From Gaertneriomyces semiglobifer (lineage: Eukaryota; Chytridiomycota; Chytridiomycetes; Spizellomycetales; Spizellomycetaceae): a DNA stretch of 64,000 bases. Shown one piece after another: positions 1-10,951 of this stretch. The stretch's first letter is position 1; every line of letters begins with the position of its first letter. Made by a program: the position numbers and the translations under genes. The stretch is taken from positions 1,178,001 to 1,242,000 of the forward strand of contig JAHLKF010000004.1 in assembly GCA_025558075.1 (NCBI GenBank). Reading direction: 5' to 3'. Under the pieces are notes generated by a model, which worked only from the letters and a program-made list of their open reading frames with translations, had not been told where the DNA came from and did no database searches.

Positions 1-850
1 GGTGAGCTGAAACAGCGATGCATTCTCTTACATCTGTCTCATCGTTTGTTATCCTACAGCTCAAGTTCGCAACCCATTTCCTCCATTCAATATCGTCCCT
101 TCCGATCAAGTACCAACCAGACTATGTCCCTCCATTGTCCCAGTGGTTTCCTACCCTTCCGACTGCTAGCCGACCATTTGCTTTGAGGGTACGTGACTTT
201 GGGAGTGATAAGATGTACCATGGTATTCACGTGTATTGTACCAGGACAAGTCCAACCCAACGACGGAACCCAGCATTACCATTACGCTTAAGCCACTCAA
301 ATCGCCGATCACCTTGACTCAATCAAAGTACACACTCCCACCTCTCACCCCAATTCACTCTCTCAAGTCGCAAATAGCCGCTTCGACAAAGCGCGCATCA
401 TCCTCCCTTCGCCTCGTCTATAAAGGCAAAGTCCTGGTAGACACAAAGACACTTCAGGATTATGATATGAAAGATGGGGCAACGGTGCATTTAATGTTAG
501 CGGCAGGTGCGAAACAGGAGGAACAAGTGCAGGAGCAGCAGACCGTGCCGGCCGTGCAGGAAACCGTAAGCAATCGGCCTGCAGATGACGATGAATCCAT
601 CTATAAAGCCAAAGGATGTGATGCCCAGCTGTGGACAGATCTTAGAGGTGTGGTAAACAAGCACTTTGACGATAAACATGCTGAAAAGGTATGGTCGAAT
701 CTCATGGAAGGTGCTTTTGTTTTTTTCGGCTGACGTATTCATGTTACTCAGGTACTGGGAGAGTTTGTAAAATCCTACCATCAGCTATGCGGCCCGTTAA
801 GCGTAGGCGATAGGGATGCACTACGAAAGGCCGAAAAGGGATCGGCGTGA
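1..850 (+). CDS. Get5/Mdy2-UBL4-like ubiquitin-like protein, 5' end outside window
   Basis: Partial gene. Exons are base 1 (end of an upstream exon, followed by donor GTGAGC), 60-188, 245-688 and 752-850, with introns 2-59, 189-244 and 689-751, all GT-AG and frame-consistent. The second exon resembles the N-terminal region by which yeast Get5 binds Get4. Exon 245-688 carries a ubiquitin-like fold including LRLVYKGKVLVDTKTLQDYD. The end (LWTDLRGVVNKHFDDKHAEK, continuing VLGEFVKSYHQL) matches the UBL4/Get5 C-terminal homodimerisation (TUGS) region. The family scaffolds delivery of tail-anchored membrane proteins to Get3 with Get4 and Sgt2. An N-terminal domain before the UBL is the fungal arrangement; animal UBL4A begins with the UBL. 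The true start lies left of the window. Confidence 0.82.
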
Positions 851-967
851 ACTGATATTGTCTACCTCGCGCTGGCGGGTGCATGATTAGAACGTTCGAG
901 ACGCATTGCATAGCGCACAAAGTGACCATAATATGCTTCTTTTGAAACAGTCCATATTGCACATCAG

Positions 968-1089
968 GTTACTGTCCAGCCCACTCCTTGCCCTTTCAAC
1001 CCAGTGCATATTGCATAGCATGTGTCTGTTACTGTCCAGCCCACTACTAGTCTATACTTGCCCTTTCAACCCAGTGCATATTGCATAGC
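968..1089. repeat. Imperfect tandem duplication, about 60-bp unit
   Basis: Two adjacent copies (968-1019 and 1028-1089) share ttactgtccagcccact and ccctttcaacccagtgcata followed by ttgcatagc. The second copy has about 10 extra bases (around actagtctata). It lies in non-coding DNA between the Get5-like gene and the tRNA gene. No function is visible. Confidence 0.85.
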
Positions 1090-1245
1090 GCGCTTCCTCT
1101 GAACGCTTGGCGAAATGGGGTTTATATTTACGCAAAAACGCAATGATGTGTGGATGCGGTTCTTAAATAATCATTATTCCCTGATCTCCACATTCTTGTT
1201 TCTTCTCGCAAATTGAGGTGTGTTGATGCATGAGAAGGTACGAGT

Positions 1246-1259
1246 AAAAAAAGCAAAAA
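1246..1259 (-). terminator. RNA polymerase III T-run terminator of tRNA-iMet
   Basis: Downstream of the tRNA on the minus strand there is a T5 run (1255-1259) followed by a T7 run (1246-1252). This is the usual pol III termination signal, starting a few bases after the discriminator base. Confidence 0.75.
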
Positions 1260-1264
1260 GAAAG

Positions 1265-1336
1265 TAGCACCACCTGGTTTCGATCCAGGGACCTCGGGGT
1301 TATGAGCCCCGCGCGCTTCCTCTGCGCTATGGTGCT
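1265..1336 (-). tRNA. Initiator tRNA-Met (CAT), intronless
   Basis: The minus strand folds into a full cloverleaf: 7-bp acceptor stem AGCACCA/TGGTGCT with A73 as discriminator, D arm GCGC-AGAGGAA-GCGC, anticodon arm CGGGG-CTCATAA-CCCCG (anticodon CAT) and T arm CCTGG-ATCGAAA-CCAGG. Three features mark it as the cytosolic eukaryotic initiator rather than the elongator: an A1:U72 closing pair, three G:C pairs next to the anticodon loop, and a T loop beginning AUCG (A54) instead of UUCG. The internal promoter boxes A and B are within the D and T arms. No intron is present. Confidence 0.96.
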
Positions 1337-1841
1337 CCGGTTATACTCCTCAATCGTAACCCTATTATATACCCACCAGACTGTTGTATAGTGATTGGTT
1401 TCTTTTCCTTCCTCATTTATACCCGCACATTCTTGTTCTGTGGATCCTACCATTCTGGTTAATTTCCTTTAAAAGGTGCACCAGCACCAAGTAGAGGATC
1501 AAAACAGCCAAATGCCTCCCGCCTTAAGCTTAGTACAAATTACCCCATCAGTGGTGCCTACTTTTGTCCCCTGTCATCCAGACCGCTATATAACGCTGAT
1601 GACTGTCACAGTGCATGTGCGCATGTACGTATCGAACAGTGCATGCATTGTGACAGGCATCAACTACATTGTAGATCCTGGTCGGCCCAATGGCGGAAGA
1701 GTAATTAGCTCCATCTGCCATGCTTGACCTGTAATAGCTGCCTACGCGTGGGAGGGTTAAACTCTGTCAACTCACGCGTTACACCTTGTGATTCGCGAAT
1801 TACTCGAAAACCAAAAATTCGAATGTATTAAAACTTCAAGG
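1337..1841. other. Intergenic spacer with a 15-bp imperfect inverted repeat
   Basis: No supported gene. The arms ctgtcacagtgcatg (1603-1617) and catgcattgtgacag (1642-1656) are inverted with one mismatch and a 24-bp spacer. The upstream flank of the minus-strand tRNA gene (1337 onwards) is AT-rich. Confidence 0.6.
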
Positions 1842-3427
1842 TCAAGACGCAAAGCTCGCGACAGTGTCCAGTCGAATGCTCTTCCATTCTTCCCTATCCA
1901 CCATCCGATCAAGTTCAACCTCCACCTCTTCCCTGTCGACCGCCAAATAAGGGTCGCTTGATTTTAGCTTGCCCTTCGGAAGTGAAAGCACAGCGAATAT
2001 AAGTGCCGCGGCGCCAAGCAAGGTAAACCCAAACTCAATCGTGGTATACGAAACCGAGAAACTCGACATGGCAGCCAATGCCAAAGGTGTCAGCGAAAGT
2101 GTTGCATTCATCAGGGTCGTCGTGAGACCACTAAAGCAATTATCAGATGCCGCCGCAAATCGCCGCAAACAGCAGTGGTTAGACTTACAAAACGGAACCA
2201 ATGCAACCGCTGTTGTCCGCATGGTGCGCAATAAGTGTCCACAGACTCACAAGTCCGGCATAGCCTACTCCAAGGAGAAACAAAGATGTGTACAAGAGGG
2301 CATGGCTTGAGGTCGTCGTTAATAAAGCATGCGAGCCGGTGAAGAGTATCGTTGTTGCCAGAAGGAGCTGGTGTGGAGTAATCATTGGGCGAAACCTCGC
2401 AGTCGCGGATGCAGAGGCGCAAGACAGCAGGTATCCAAATACCGGCGTTAAAACCGTAGACAATGTGTCAGGAAGGTAGGTTTGCTGAGCAGCTATAGCG
2501 AGAGGGGTCGACACGGCGTCATACAGCACGGGAGGACATGTGCCCGCTTACCAGTTGTTGGCTTCTCGCGAAAGTACCGCTCGGTTAAAAACGGCGTATG
2601 TATCGTCGCAAATCCAGTTATTGTCGCGTAAAGGCAGCACATAGCTAGGCAAAGGAACCAGAACTCCTTTGACATCGTTTGTAAGAGCTCTTTCATCCCA
2701 ATATTTCGCTCATTGCTAGTAGCCCCCCGCTGTGCTGATGCACGAGTGTAAATTCCCATCGTACACAATAGCGATATGACACATGTGAGAAAGGCGACAA
2801 TGTTGGCAGTCGAATGTGGGAGCGTTGGAGTTAACAGGTCCGTGGACACGGTGCCCAACCGTGCCAACGACAGGTTCAGCGACAGGAACAGAGAAAGATG
2901 CGTAGCCGGAGTATGCGACGTCGTGATATGAGATTGCTATGTGCGATTTAAGGGTTCAATGCCTTCCTCCGAACAATCTCCTTGTCGACATATATGGCAT
3001 ACTGACCGCGACTCCTAGCCCTTCGCCTCCAACTCCAAGCAAAACACGCCCAACCGCCATCCGTTTCCATCCAGTCCGAGTCTCGAGCGTACATAATCCT
3101 TGACCGGCCACAGTCAGGGCGGCCAACGCAATAGCTACTCGCTCTGGATTGTACGCGTCAAGCATTCTGCCGAGCGGTGCTGGCGTAATGATGTTTGGCA
3201 AAGAGTACAGGGCATACAGTACACCCCGAGGAAGCGAAAGTGGGGCATCTGCGGACTCTGTCAGCAGACCTGGGAGATCATACTTGGGAGAATCATGTTG
3301 GCAACGATGGTGTGTGCTGGGGGACGTTGACGAAACGGTACTCACTCACCGTGTAGTACGGGCCAAAGAGAATCAGAGACGAGAGCAATAGTAACGTCCA
3401 GTCCGGCTTATACGCAGAATCCGCCAT
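1842..3427 (-). CDS. MFSD1-like major facilitator transporter
   Basis: Exons read right to left: 3427-3350, 3282 to about 2960, about 2890-2552, 2492-2189 and 2130-1842. The chosen ATG at 3427 begins MADSAYKPDW; the frame extends upstream without an ATG. Membrane segments and motifs follow MFSD1, a lysosomal dipeptide-transporter family: FGPYYT/YDLPGLL before the first loop, YALYSLPNI, GRVLLGVGGEGLGVA (motif A/B-like helix), LSLNLSLARLGT, and in the last exons GYAGLVSLWTLIA and GLTTTLMNATLSLTPLAL. The introns at 3349-3283, 2551-2493 and 2188-2131 are clean and frame-consistent. The junction between exons 2 and 3 (about 2960-2890) gives no in-frame GT-AG solution, so a sequence error, unusual splice site or damage is possible. 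The gene is divergent from the DUF3533 gene, sharing a 242-bp spacer. Confidence 0.78.
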
Positions 3428-3669
3428 TCTCTGAGTCCCGGTGTCGTACTCGTCTCCGCCGGGCGTATTCTGCAAGTCGCTCGCTCGGCTGTTCGCGTTC
3501 GCAAAATTCTACCCGATTTGTTTTTTGGGATCTCGGGTATTTATAGCAGCCATACCGCCAGACGTTCGATTTTGATGGCTATGCGTCTCCGAACAATAAA
3601 AGGCAGGCGGGAGCAACCTCGTAACGATAGCGCACGAAACGGCGGAAACCACGACTGCTTCAAATAACC

Positions 3670-5537
3670 ATGTCTCATGAACCCGCCGGGCTCCCTGAGG
3701 AGCATCCAGCAAGTCATAGTACGGAAGAGCTCCTGTCTCCTGAAATGCAGTCAACACAAGTAGCGCGGCAATCCCTGGACCAAAGAAGAGTTGCGCCAGA
3801 AGTTAGTGTGGTCATTGATGATAAAGCCGGCACATTGGCTGCTTCGCATGACACTCGGGACGCCGCCAGTGTCGGTAGCGCATCCGGAAGTGTAAAGAGC
3901 GCTGTCGAGCATACAAAGTGGTATTACCGAACAAGCGTATTCCCGCATGTATGGACTACGGAGGTTTCCGTTCTATGGATCGTTACTTGTAAGTGTATGG
4001 TGTCAGGCCACGGTAATTTCACGTCCCTAATGTACTTTCTTCCTAGCCGTTGTTATTACTCTCTACGCGCTCTTATACATGGGGTCAGCGTGGGATCCGC
4101 AAGGCCGTCTGCCTCATTTGCCAGTAGCGTTTCTCGAGGATGATGCGGGCTACACAACCATGTCAAGTCTCAGTCCGACTTCGCAAGCTCTCGTGAAATC
4201 TATGACCAATGATACTAGCATCGGAATGCGACTTGCTCAAGCGTGGATGGAAAATCCCGAGCTTAAAAACCGCTTACAGTGGACATCCATCACCCAAGAC
4301 TTCAAATCGAGGCCTGACGCACGTGATGAAGCAATACGACTCGTCGAACGAGGAGACTACTGGGGAGTGCTTTACATCCCGAAGAATATTAGCGATAATT
4401 ATTTAACCAACCTAAATTTGGGTCAGACTCCTTCAGCGCAGAGGCAGCAGATGTCAGTGGGTGGGTAACATGGTTACCCGTCATTCCTTGCCTTCTTCCC
4501 GCTAACCCTGCAATCTTTTGATACAGAATATATTTGGGATAACGGGCGTCATTATACAATTTCGACGTATGCTTTTCAAGTAGTGTCCGCCTCACTCAAC
4601 GCGATTTCACATGCATTCGCCACTCAGCTCGCCGCGGGGACGTCAGGTTCGCCGGCGCTCGTCAAACCCGAGTTTTATATCAGCCCCATCAGCCTCTCCT
4701 CCACCAAACAACATCCTGTACCTGTTTTTGGAGTCAACATCTCGTCTTACATCATGCTCTTGCTAATGTGGCTCAGTGCGATGATGAGCATCACGGTGAT
4801 CTACAAACTCTTCTTGGCGAACATCGGGCGGCTGACGGGCGTGCGGCCAGGACCTGCTGCTTCTGTGTTAAAGAAACCTAGACCGATATCGGAGGAACAC
4901 CGTGCTTCGTCCAACGCCAATATCAAGTTTCCGAGTTTTCAAATTGCGCTCGCGACCGTTTCACTTGGGGGGATATTTGCATTCACGCATGCTTTGCTCG
5001 CTTGGGGAGTGCTGGTCGGACTCGGGGGACTGGACATCGTCGTGCACGGCAACGCTGGTGCTCTTTTTGGTTTCCTATTTTACTTTTCCTTCTCCTGCCT
5101 GGGTTTTGTCGCATTACTCTGCGTGGCTTTTGGAGTAGATGGATTTGCGGTATGTAATTGCAAAGTGCGATGTGTCGCCGCTTCTTCTAACATTCACTGC
5201 GTAGGTGCCTGCCTCAGTATTGCTCATTCTTCAACTCACTTCATCGACCGCTTTGGCCTCGTTCGAGACCATGCCAGGCGTTATGCGGATGGGTATCGCC
5301 TTCCCGTTTTACTGGGGACTCAAAGGTACACGTGCGTATCTCACCGGTTCACAAACCCATGAGCTTTCAAAGTGCTATTGGGTCTTGCTGGGCTGGGGCT
5401 TTGGGAGCGTACTACTCGCCATTTTAATTGCGACGAGGAAAGTCAAACGATGGAAGCGGACGGAGAGAGGAGGGGTGGTTAGTGGGGCTGTCGAGGGGTT
5501 GGCCGTTCTGGGCGGCACTCTTCGACAAGTAGGATGA
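3670..5537 (+). CDS. SNG1/DUF3533-family multipass membrane protein
   Basis: Four exons (3670-3988, 4047-4460, 4527-5149, 5205-5537) join in frame with GT-AG introns. After a soluble Ser-rich N terminus and the motif VEHTKWYYR come one membrane helix, a long extracytosolic loop (YIPKNISDNYL, EFYISPISL) and then five or so helices near the C terminus (LLLMWLSAMMSITVIY, FGFLFYFSFSCLGFVALLC, VLLGWGFGSVLLAILIATR). One helix, a large loop, then a C-terminal helix bundle is the pattern of fungal Sng1-type DUF3533 proteins, related to ABC-2-type/YhgE-Pip membrane proteins. In yeast Sng1 has been linked to drug resistance and membrane lipid asymmetry. The function here is inferred only from family. 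It ends with a basic cytosolic tail (TRKVKRWKRTERG). Confidence 0.83.
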
Positions 5538-6003
5538 TATTCCTGTGTTAGCTTATTGGTTCCCTACTGCTACCCTGATCCATTTAGAGGGGTTATGTTC
5601 ATCCTCATAGAACTGTTTGTCAACACAATGCTTTGCTGTATTATATTAATTCCTGGCATCATCACGTACCAAAAAGCTTAATTCACTTTCATCGTTCTGT
5701 GCCAAGGGTGCTTAGTTCATTCTGCGATTGCTGAGCAGTACCAGTGCTTGTCTGTACATGTAGCTGGGCCTCGCTAATATCCCTTTCTACAAACGGCGAA
5801 CGTGCAAGCGGTTAGCAGCGAAGACGCATCAAAAATACTTTTATATGCTCCCGGGGGTGGTGTCAAATGCGTTGAATCGTGATGACGGGAGTCGCCGTGT
5901 GGAAGCAACAGCTAGCTCTTGTTAGTTCGTATTGGATAATGCCAAAAACAGCACTTCGGCCAAAAAAAAATAACCCTCAAGAAACCAACTGACATCTCCC
6001 GGT
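5538..6003. other. Intergenic region between the DUF3533 and RNA methyltransferase genes
   Basis: About 465 bp with no open frame of note. It presumably holds the 3' end of the left gene and the promoter of the right gene. An A9 run followed by taaccc lies about 20 bp upstream of the next ATG. Confidence 0.5.
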
Positions 6004-7290
6004 ATGACACCTAACGGACGAGCTGGCCGAAAACGCAAGGCGGAGGAAAGCGATCATGATGAGGAGGATTCACCAGAGGAAGCGACAAAGAAGGAGACTG
6101 CAACTGATGAGGACGCCGTCCTTTCGAAACTTCCACAGTCATTTCTCGACTTTCTAGCACAAAACAGCTTGTCTCCATCCATATACGTTCTACCTTCTAC
6201 ATTACCCCGCTACATTCGCCTCGCGCCGAATACCACTCCCGAAGAAGTCTCATCAGCTCTACAAACTCCCCTCACCCCTGTAGCATACCTCCCCTCCTTT
6301 TACTCGTTGCCGTCCGGTACGCGCATTGGCAGCTCTCCTCTCCATAAACGAGGAGAAATCCACGGCATCGACCTCGCTTCCGGCGTCGCCGTGCACGCTC
6401 TCGGTATAAAAGGCGGTGAACATGTTCTTGATCTCTGCTGTGCACCTGGGGCCAAAATGGCCTATGTCTGCGACTTACTGCAACAACGTGAGGCGAACCA
6501 TCACGGAGGTGGAAGTGTTACGGGGGTGGATATCAACGAACGGCGCATGAAAGTTTGCATCAATACGGTCAGCAAAGTGGGTGGGCAGAGATGGCGATGT
6601 ATTGTGCAGGACGGGACGATCTTCGATGTCTACGCTCCGTCGAGGATCGGTAAGGAATGTCGGTACGAACCATCATTGCAACCTACACAGCCAAACTCGC
6701 CGTCTGTAACTGCGGAGGATGCTGTTATGTCGAAGAAGCTAAAGCCGCTGCACGCCACTCGCCTCCTCCGTGCCGACCCGCAGCATAAAGACCCCTCTCT
6801 CCTCTACGACAGGGTTCTCGTCGACGCGGAATGCACGCACGATGGATCAATTGCACACGTCCTGCTGTACAACCGAAACAATTGGGACGCACGCCCACCG
6901 TCCCCAGCAGAATCCCAACAATTACCACGAGATACCAACCAGTTCCTGGACCCAACCCGCTTGCTCGAGCTAATACCTCTTCAACGCTCTCTTCTCCAAA
7001 ACGGGTACCGCCTGCTAAAACCCGGCGGCATCCTAGTCTATTCCACATGCTCCTTTGCTCGTGCTCAAAATGAGGAAGTTGTAGCATGGCTCCTCCGTAC
7101 AGAATGCACTGCTACCGTCGAAGAGATTCCGGATGTCGGACGCATGCCAGTTGCCCCAACCCTTGCACATGAGTTTAAGGACGTCGATCTATCACATGTT
7201 GTACGATTTAGTCCCAAAGAAAGTAGAACTAGTGGGCTTTTTATTGCCAGAATAAGGAAGCGAGCAAGTCAGCAAAGTGAACACCTGTAG
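6004..7290 (+). CDS. NOL1/NOP2/Sun-family RNA m5C methyltransferase
   Basis: A single intronless exon of 428 residues. An acidic, basic-patched N terminus (KRKAEESDHDEEDSPEEA) precedes the SAM-dependent methyltransferase fold. SAM-binding motif I is LDLCCAPGAKMAYVCDLL (about residues 145-162), followed by GVDINERR. Motif IV is LVDAECTHDGS, whose Cys takes the place of the usual PC dipeptide Cys. Motif VI is YSTCSFARAQNEEVV with the catalytic TC Cys. Both cysteines needed for covalent catalysis and product release are present, so it should be active. The ECTHDGS form differs from the common DAPCSG, so it is not a plain NSUN2, NOP2 or NSUN5 orthologue. The substrate (tRNA or rRNA cytosine) cannot be told from sequence. 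Confidence 0.88.
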   Translation: MTPNGRAGRKRKAEESDHDEEDSPEEATKKETATDEDAVLSKLPQSFLDFLAQNSLSPSIYVLPSTLPRYIRLAPNTTPEEVSSALQTPLTPVAYLPSFYSLPSGTRIGSSPLHKRGEIHGIDLASGVAVHALGIKGGEHVLDLCCAPGAKMAYVCDLLQQREANHHGGGSVTGVDINERRMKVCINTVSKVGGQRWRCIVQDGTIFDVYAPSRIGKECRYEPSLQPTQPNSPSVTAEDAVMSKKLKPLHATRLLRADPQHKDPSLLYDRVLVDAECTHDGSIAHVLLYNRNNWDARPPSPAESQQLPRDTNQFLDPTRLLELIPLQRSLLQNGYRLLKPGGILVYSTCSFARAQNEEVVAWLLRTECTATVEEIPDVGRMPVAPTLAHEFKDVDLSHVVRFSPKESRTSGLFIARIRKRASQQSEHL

Positions 7291-8580
7291 TCACTGCGGA
7301 AGGTTTGTTGGTCCATGCAGCATCGTCTGCCTTTTACATAGTATATCCAAAAAGGCTGGTTTTTCGTTCCGGCTGTGGCGCTGTTAATAGAATTGTCGTC
7401 TGCTCAGAATCTCACCTCCCGAGTAGGTAACCGGAACGAGAGTGGTTGGATCTCAACATTCCAACTCGCTAGTTCTAGAGCCATTCTAACGAATCCGGCG
7501 GATACATGCATTATCGTGGTCGTCTCCTGGTGACGAACTACCATGGTCGCTGATACGATCTGTTTGACCCGTCCTGCCCGTACCTGCCGAAAACTGCATG
7601 CATTCCTACTTGGGATGAGTCCGTGGACACCACTACCCGTTCCAGCATTTTCTGGGCGAATTACATTTGACATTTCCCGCCGTAGTATATTCTAGAGCAG
7701 AGGCGAATAGCTACTCCATTTAAGTTTCGCATGTACGCGGGTTCCTCATGTAACTTATCATAAGGCATAGTTGGCATGTATCATTCTCGCCACATCCCCT
7801 AGCTGGCGGCTAAAAAGAAAAACCTCACAGAGCTGGAGGACTGCGTTGAGGGAGACATTGTTTGATGACATTCCGCTGAACTCTTCTGCACGCTGACATT
7901 CCTTTTGCCTCTTTTGCCTCCTCGGTCGCAACGTGTTCGTTTCACTTGGGCGCAATTCTCGCTTTATCCTCTGCGAGGTCTCTCAGTATTAATAAATATG
8001 CAACATTCATCTGTTCATCGGCAAGATCAGCCGTCAACATCAATCCCCGGGTCATTGTGTGATAATTTACCAAGTAACCCAGTTACCTGATGTCCAGCAT
8101 GCGAACAAGCTGGCAGAACAGAAAGAGCGGGAGGAGTTTGAGCTGCGCTCACTGCCTCAACCGCTACATATACAGCTTTGGTTCTGGGCGGAGATCTTAC
8201 TTCGAGTTCCAACAGCGACCATGCCAGGTCAGGTTTAGCGATAACATGTTGACCCGCGGTGTCGGAACGCGCGGGGCTTTGGTAACTCTGGCTCAAAAGG
8301 CCAAAGGAGAAGTTAAATGTCCAGCTCAGACTGGCGGAGCACGGAACACATGTTGAAATCCCTCGCTTCGAAAATCCCACCATTATCGCATGCACCGGGC
8401 CGTTGCTTTATTGTGACTACTTCACTGCGTACGAGATTCTCAAATTATCTCCTCGCATCATCTCAATGTGCCGAGCTGAGCCCACGTACGACCTTCCCAC
8501 CTACCGGATGATCGTTTCCATTGTTGGAATGGCCCGTACAGGGGATTATGGTCACAAAGCCGACGTCCTGGGGAAGGAAA
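7291..8580. other. Sparse region with decayed or unresolved coding segments
   Basis: No complete gene can be supported. A minus-strand 89-codon frame with ATG at 7673 (to 7404; MSNVIRPENAGTGSG...) is open but unrecognised. On the plus strand, two protein-like segments occur in different frames. One runs about 7996-8227 (NKLAEQKEREEFELRSLPQP). The other runs about 8307-8584 (IPRFENPTIIACTGPLLYC, KLSPRIISMCRAEPTYDLP). They can be joined by a GTTTAG...AAAG intron, but neither has a start codon and the second ends in a stop just before the next frame. They may be the wrecked 5' part of the gene at 8591-9514. Confidence 0.4.
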
Positions 8581-8590
8581 ATTGAGGTAC

Positions 8591-9514
8591 ATGATGCTGA
8601 GTGGTTGTCCATCCTTGGTTATTCCCGTGCTTTGCAACACTGCACCGGTTCTGGCATGGGACTGTAAACCGTTGAAAGAACTCTGGAAGCTCAAAGATGA
8701 GGAACTTGAATGTCATGCGAGAAATGTGGTGGAGTATTTACACAGTCTTGTTGACTACGACCATGTGGAGCTTCCAGCACGCATGATCGGGAAGATATCC
8801 TTGAAGGCGTTTTTAGGCAACGCCGTTCGAAAAATCATACAAATGGCTGTACTGATCAGCGAGAGTTGGTCAAGGATACGGCAGAGTTCTAAGAAACGCT
8901 TCACAAGCGACCACACAGGCATAGTATTTTTGCGGTACACCAATGCTTCGTCTTTCCAAGTGAAGAACCGGAAAGAGGGTTGCTACGCGCCAGCGCTTCC
9001 GGCGATAATGACAACTACACTCAAACGGTCACTGACTGCCCCTGGCGCCCTTGCGACTCAGCTTTCCGATTTGACCTTAAATGTTGATGAACAGGGGTCG
9101 GCCTTTCAAATGAATACGCCCGGCTGTCCAAAGATGCCAATCACAGTGTTCGTTGATGGCACAACAGCCCCGCCACCGCTTCCACCGCGGCCCAAGACGG
9201 TAAGCTCGCCGCTGTTCATGGGTAACCTTACGGTGCCTGCGTCAGTTGAGCATATAGCGACCTCGCCTGTACAAGAGGAGACCACCCCGCCTGCGTACGC
9301 GTATGCATCCGAAGGGCCTATGCTTCCTTATGTGTACCCATCAATTCCTGAGCCAATCAAAACGAAGCCGCAGATTGCGCCCGTATGTCTTGGCACAGGC
9401 GGCCCCCCGTTACCCGCACGTCCCGTTCCGCCACAGGTGTTGATCACCCCGGCGGGACTTCCTACGCCCATTTCTCCACCACTGCGGAAGGCGCGGTCTG
9501 CTTACTTCGAGTGA
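8591..9514 (+). CDS. Hypothetical proline-rich protein, possibly truncated
   Basis: Open frame of about 307 residues from the first ATG at 8591. It was not recognised. The N-terminal 120 residues are mixed helical (ELWKLKDEELECHARNVVEY). The rest is low-complexity and rich in Pro, Thr and Ala, with SH3-ligand-like stretches PPPLPPRPK and PPLPARPVPP and the end PISPPLRKARSAYFE. Protein-like segments in other frames just upstream (about 7996-8584) suggest a longer ancestral gene now interrupted by frameshifts, or exons whose boundaries cannot be resolved by eye. It could also be an intact short gene. Confidence 0.45.
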   Translation: MMLSGCPSLVIPVLCNTAPVLAWDCKPLKELWKLKDEELECHARNVVEYLHSLVDYDHVELPARMIGKISLKAFLGNAVRKIIQMAVLISESWSRIRQSSKKRFTSDHTGIVFLRYTNASSFQVKNRKEGCYAPALPAIMTTTLKRSLTAPGALATQLSDLTLNVDEQGSAFQMNTPGCPKMPITVFVDGTTAPPPLPPRPKTVSSPLFMGNLTVPASVEHIATSPVQEETTPPAYAYASEGPMLPYVYPSIPEPIKTKPQIAPVCLGTGGPPLPARPVPPQVLITPAGLPTPISPPLRKARSAYFE

Positions 9515-10951
9515 CCTTGACACTGTTATTCGTAGTTGAGTTGCCTGCGAGAAACCCCCTGTAACTTTGCTGTTGACTTGTGTAACCCAAATATACCCAC
9601 TGCTAAAGTGCATTGTGTTATGGTTAACTGAAGTGAACACTAACTGTGCTTTCAATTAGCAGGTGTTGTCGACGTGAGCATTCGGGAGCCCGCTTGCGGA
9701 GATCGAATGATAACCTCTGCGCTCCATCTTAGCTTGTTTCTGAACCAGAGTGCATAACACATGAGTGGAATGAGTGGACGCCCAATCATTATAAGCTTTT
9801 CTCACACCGAATTATGTTGCAAAATCTCGCAGAGATCAGGCATGGGTACCATCATTTTCCTCCGGTTTTCATTAGGCGGTATCACCACATACTTTCCCAA
9901 GTAACACCATTTACGGCTCTGAAAATAGGGAATCGTCCACAAGGGTCTTCTGAGATCGCGCACCATTGGCGTCCACATCGCATACACATAATTCCATTGC
10001 CTAGTGACTGGACATTATAGGTCATGCATCGCATTTGACCTGACAATTGCGAGAGTACAGAGCAGCACAAAGCACCCACAATGTACATTGCGCCGCCATA
10101 CTTGTCTGACACCTTCAAAAAACCAGGACGCATAATATGGGTGAATTTCCCACCGTGGAAAGCCAGAAAAGTACATCCCAGATGGGCTGGCTTTCCCAAT
10201 GGCGATGTCGTTGGAAACAACATTTTGATCAGTATTACAGCAGGTGAACTTCCTATTAAGCCGGAGAGGAAATTGAGGCTGAAATCTTTGAGTTCTTATC
10301 TGCGTGTAAGAAGGTAACACTTGCTAGCTTCTAGTAGGGCGACACTGCTTCGTGCCAAGAGCTTCGATGTTAGACTCAACGGAATTTGCTGGCGTTTTTG
10401 ATTGGCATCAAGATGTGTCCAGTGCCAGGACGGACTGCCCGTTTTTGGCAGACGGACTTGTTTATTCCATGGAACTGCACGTAGGACATGGAAGGCCAAT
10501 TTATCAACGCATTTTGAATGCGGAAGGTTATTCTTGACAATGATTATGGTTCTTGTACTCTTAACTAATAAACAATCTCCGTGTCCACCTATCGAGGACG
10601 CATTCCTAGAATTGTTAGATAACCCCCAATATGTGCTTCCAAGGTGAGCCAGAGGGAATTGAAAATATTCTGCAGAATCCATTTTATTGCCTGAAAGGCG
10701 AAGTGCTCAACGTGAACGGTTGTTAAAGGACCTGTCGATCTACATGCAAACCTGATCGTTCGGCGTGCTACCACGATACTTGCGCGTTCGCAACTCCGCG
10801 CTTGATTATATCTCTTACTTCGTTCAGTTTTCATGCTCCTGCAGTCAATAACGGTAATAGACAGCCGTACGTTGCAATCAATAGAATAAATGTGATCTTA
10901 TTTCGTATGACTCTTTACAAGGAAGAAAAGTGGCGACGGCTGACCTTCCTC
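9515..10951. other. Long region without a supported gene
   Basis: About 1.4 kb. Short open frames occur on both strands, for example plus 10081-10317 (MYIAPPYLSDTFKKPGRII...) and plus 10373-10537 (MLDSTEFAGVFDWHQDV...). They look faintly protein-like and could be exons or relics, but no splice-consistent model or family was found. The right edge is the 3' flank of the giant minus-strand gene. Confidence 0.4.
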
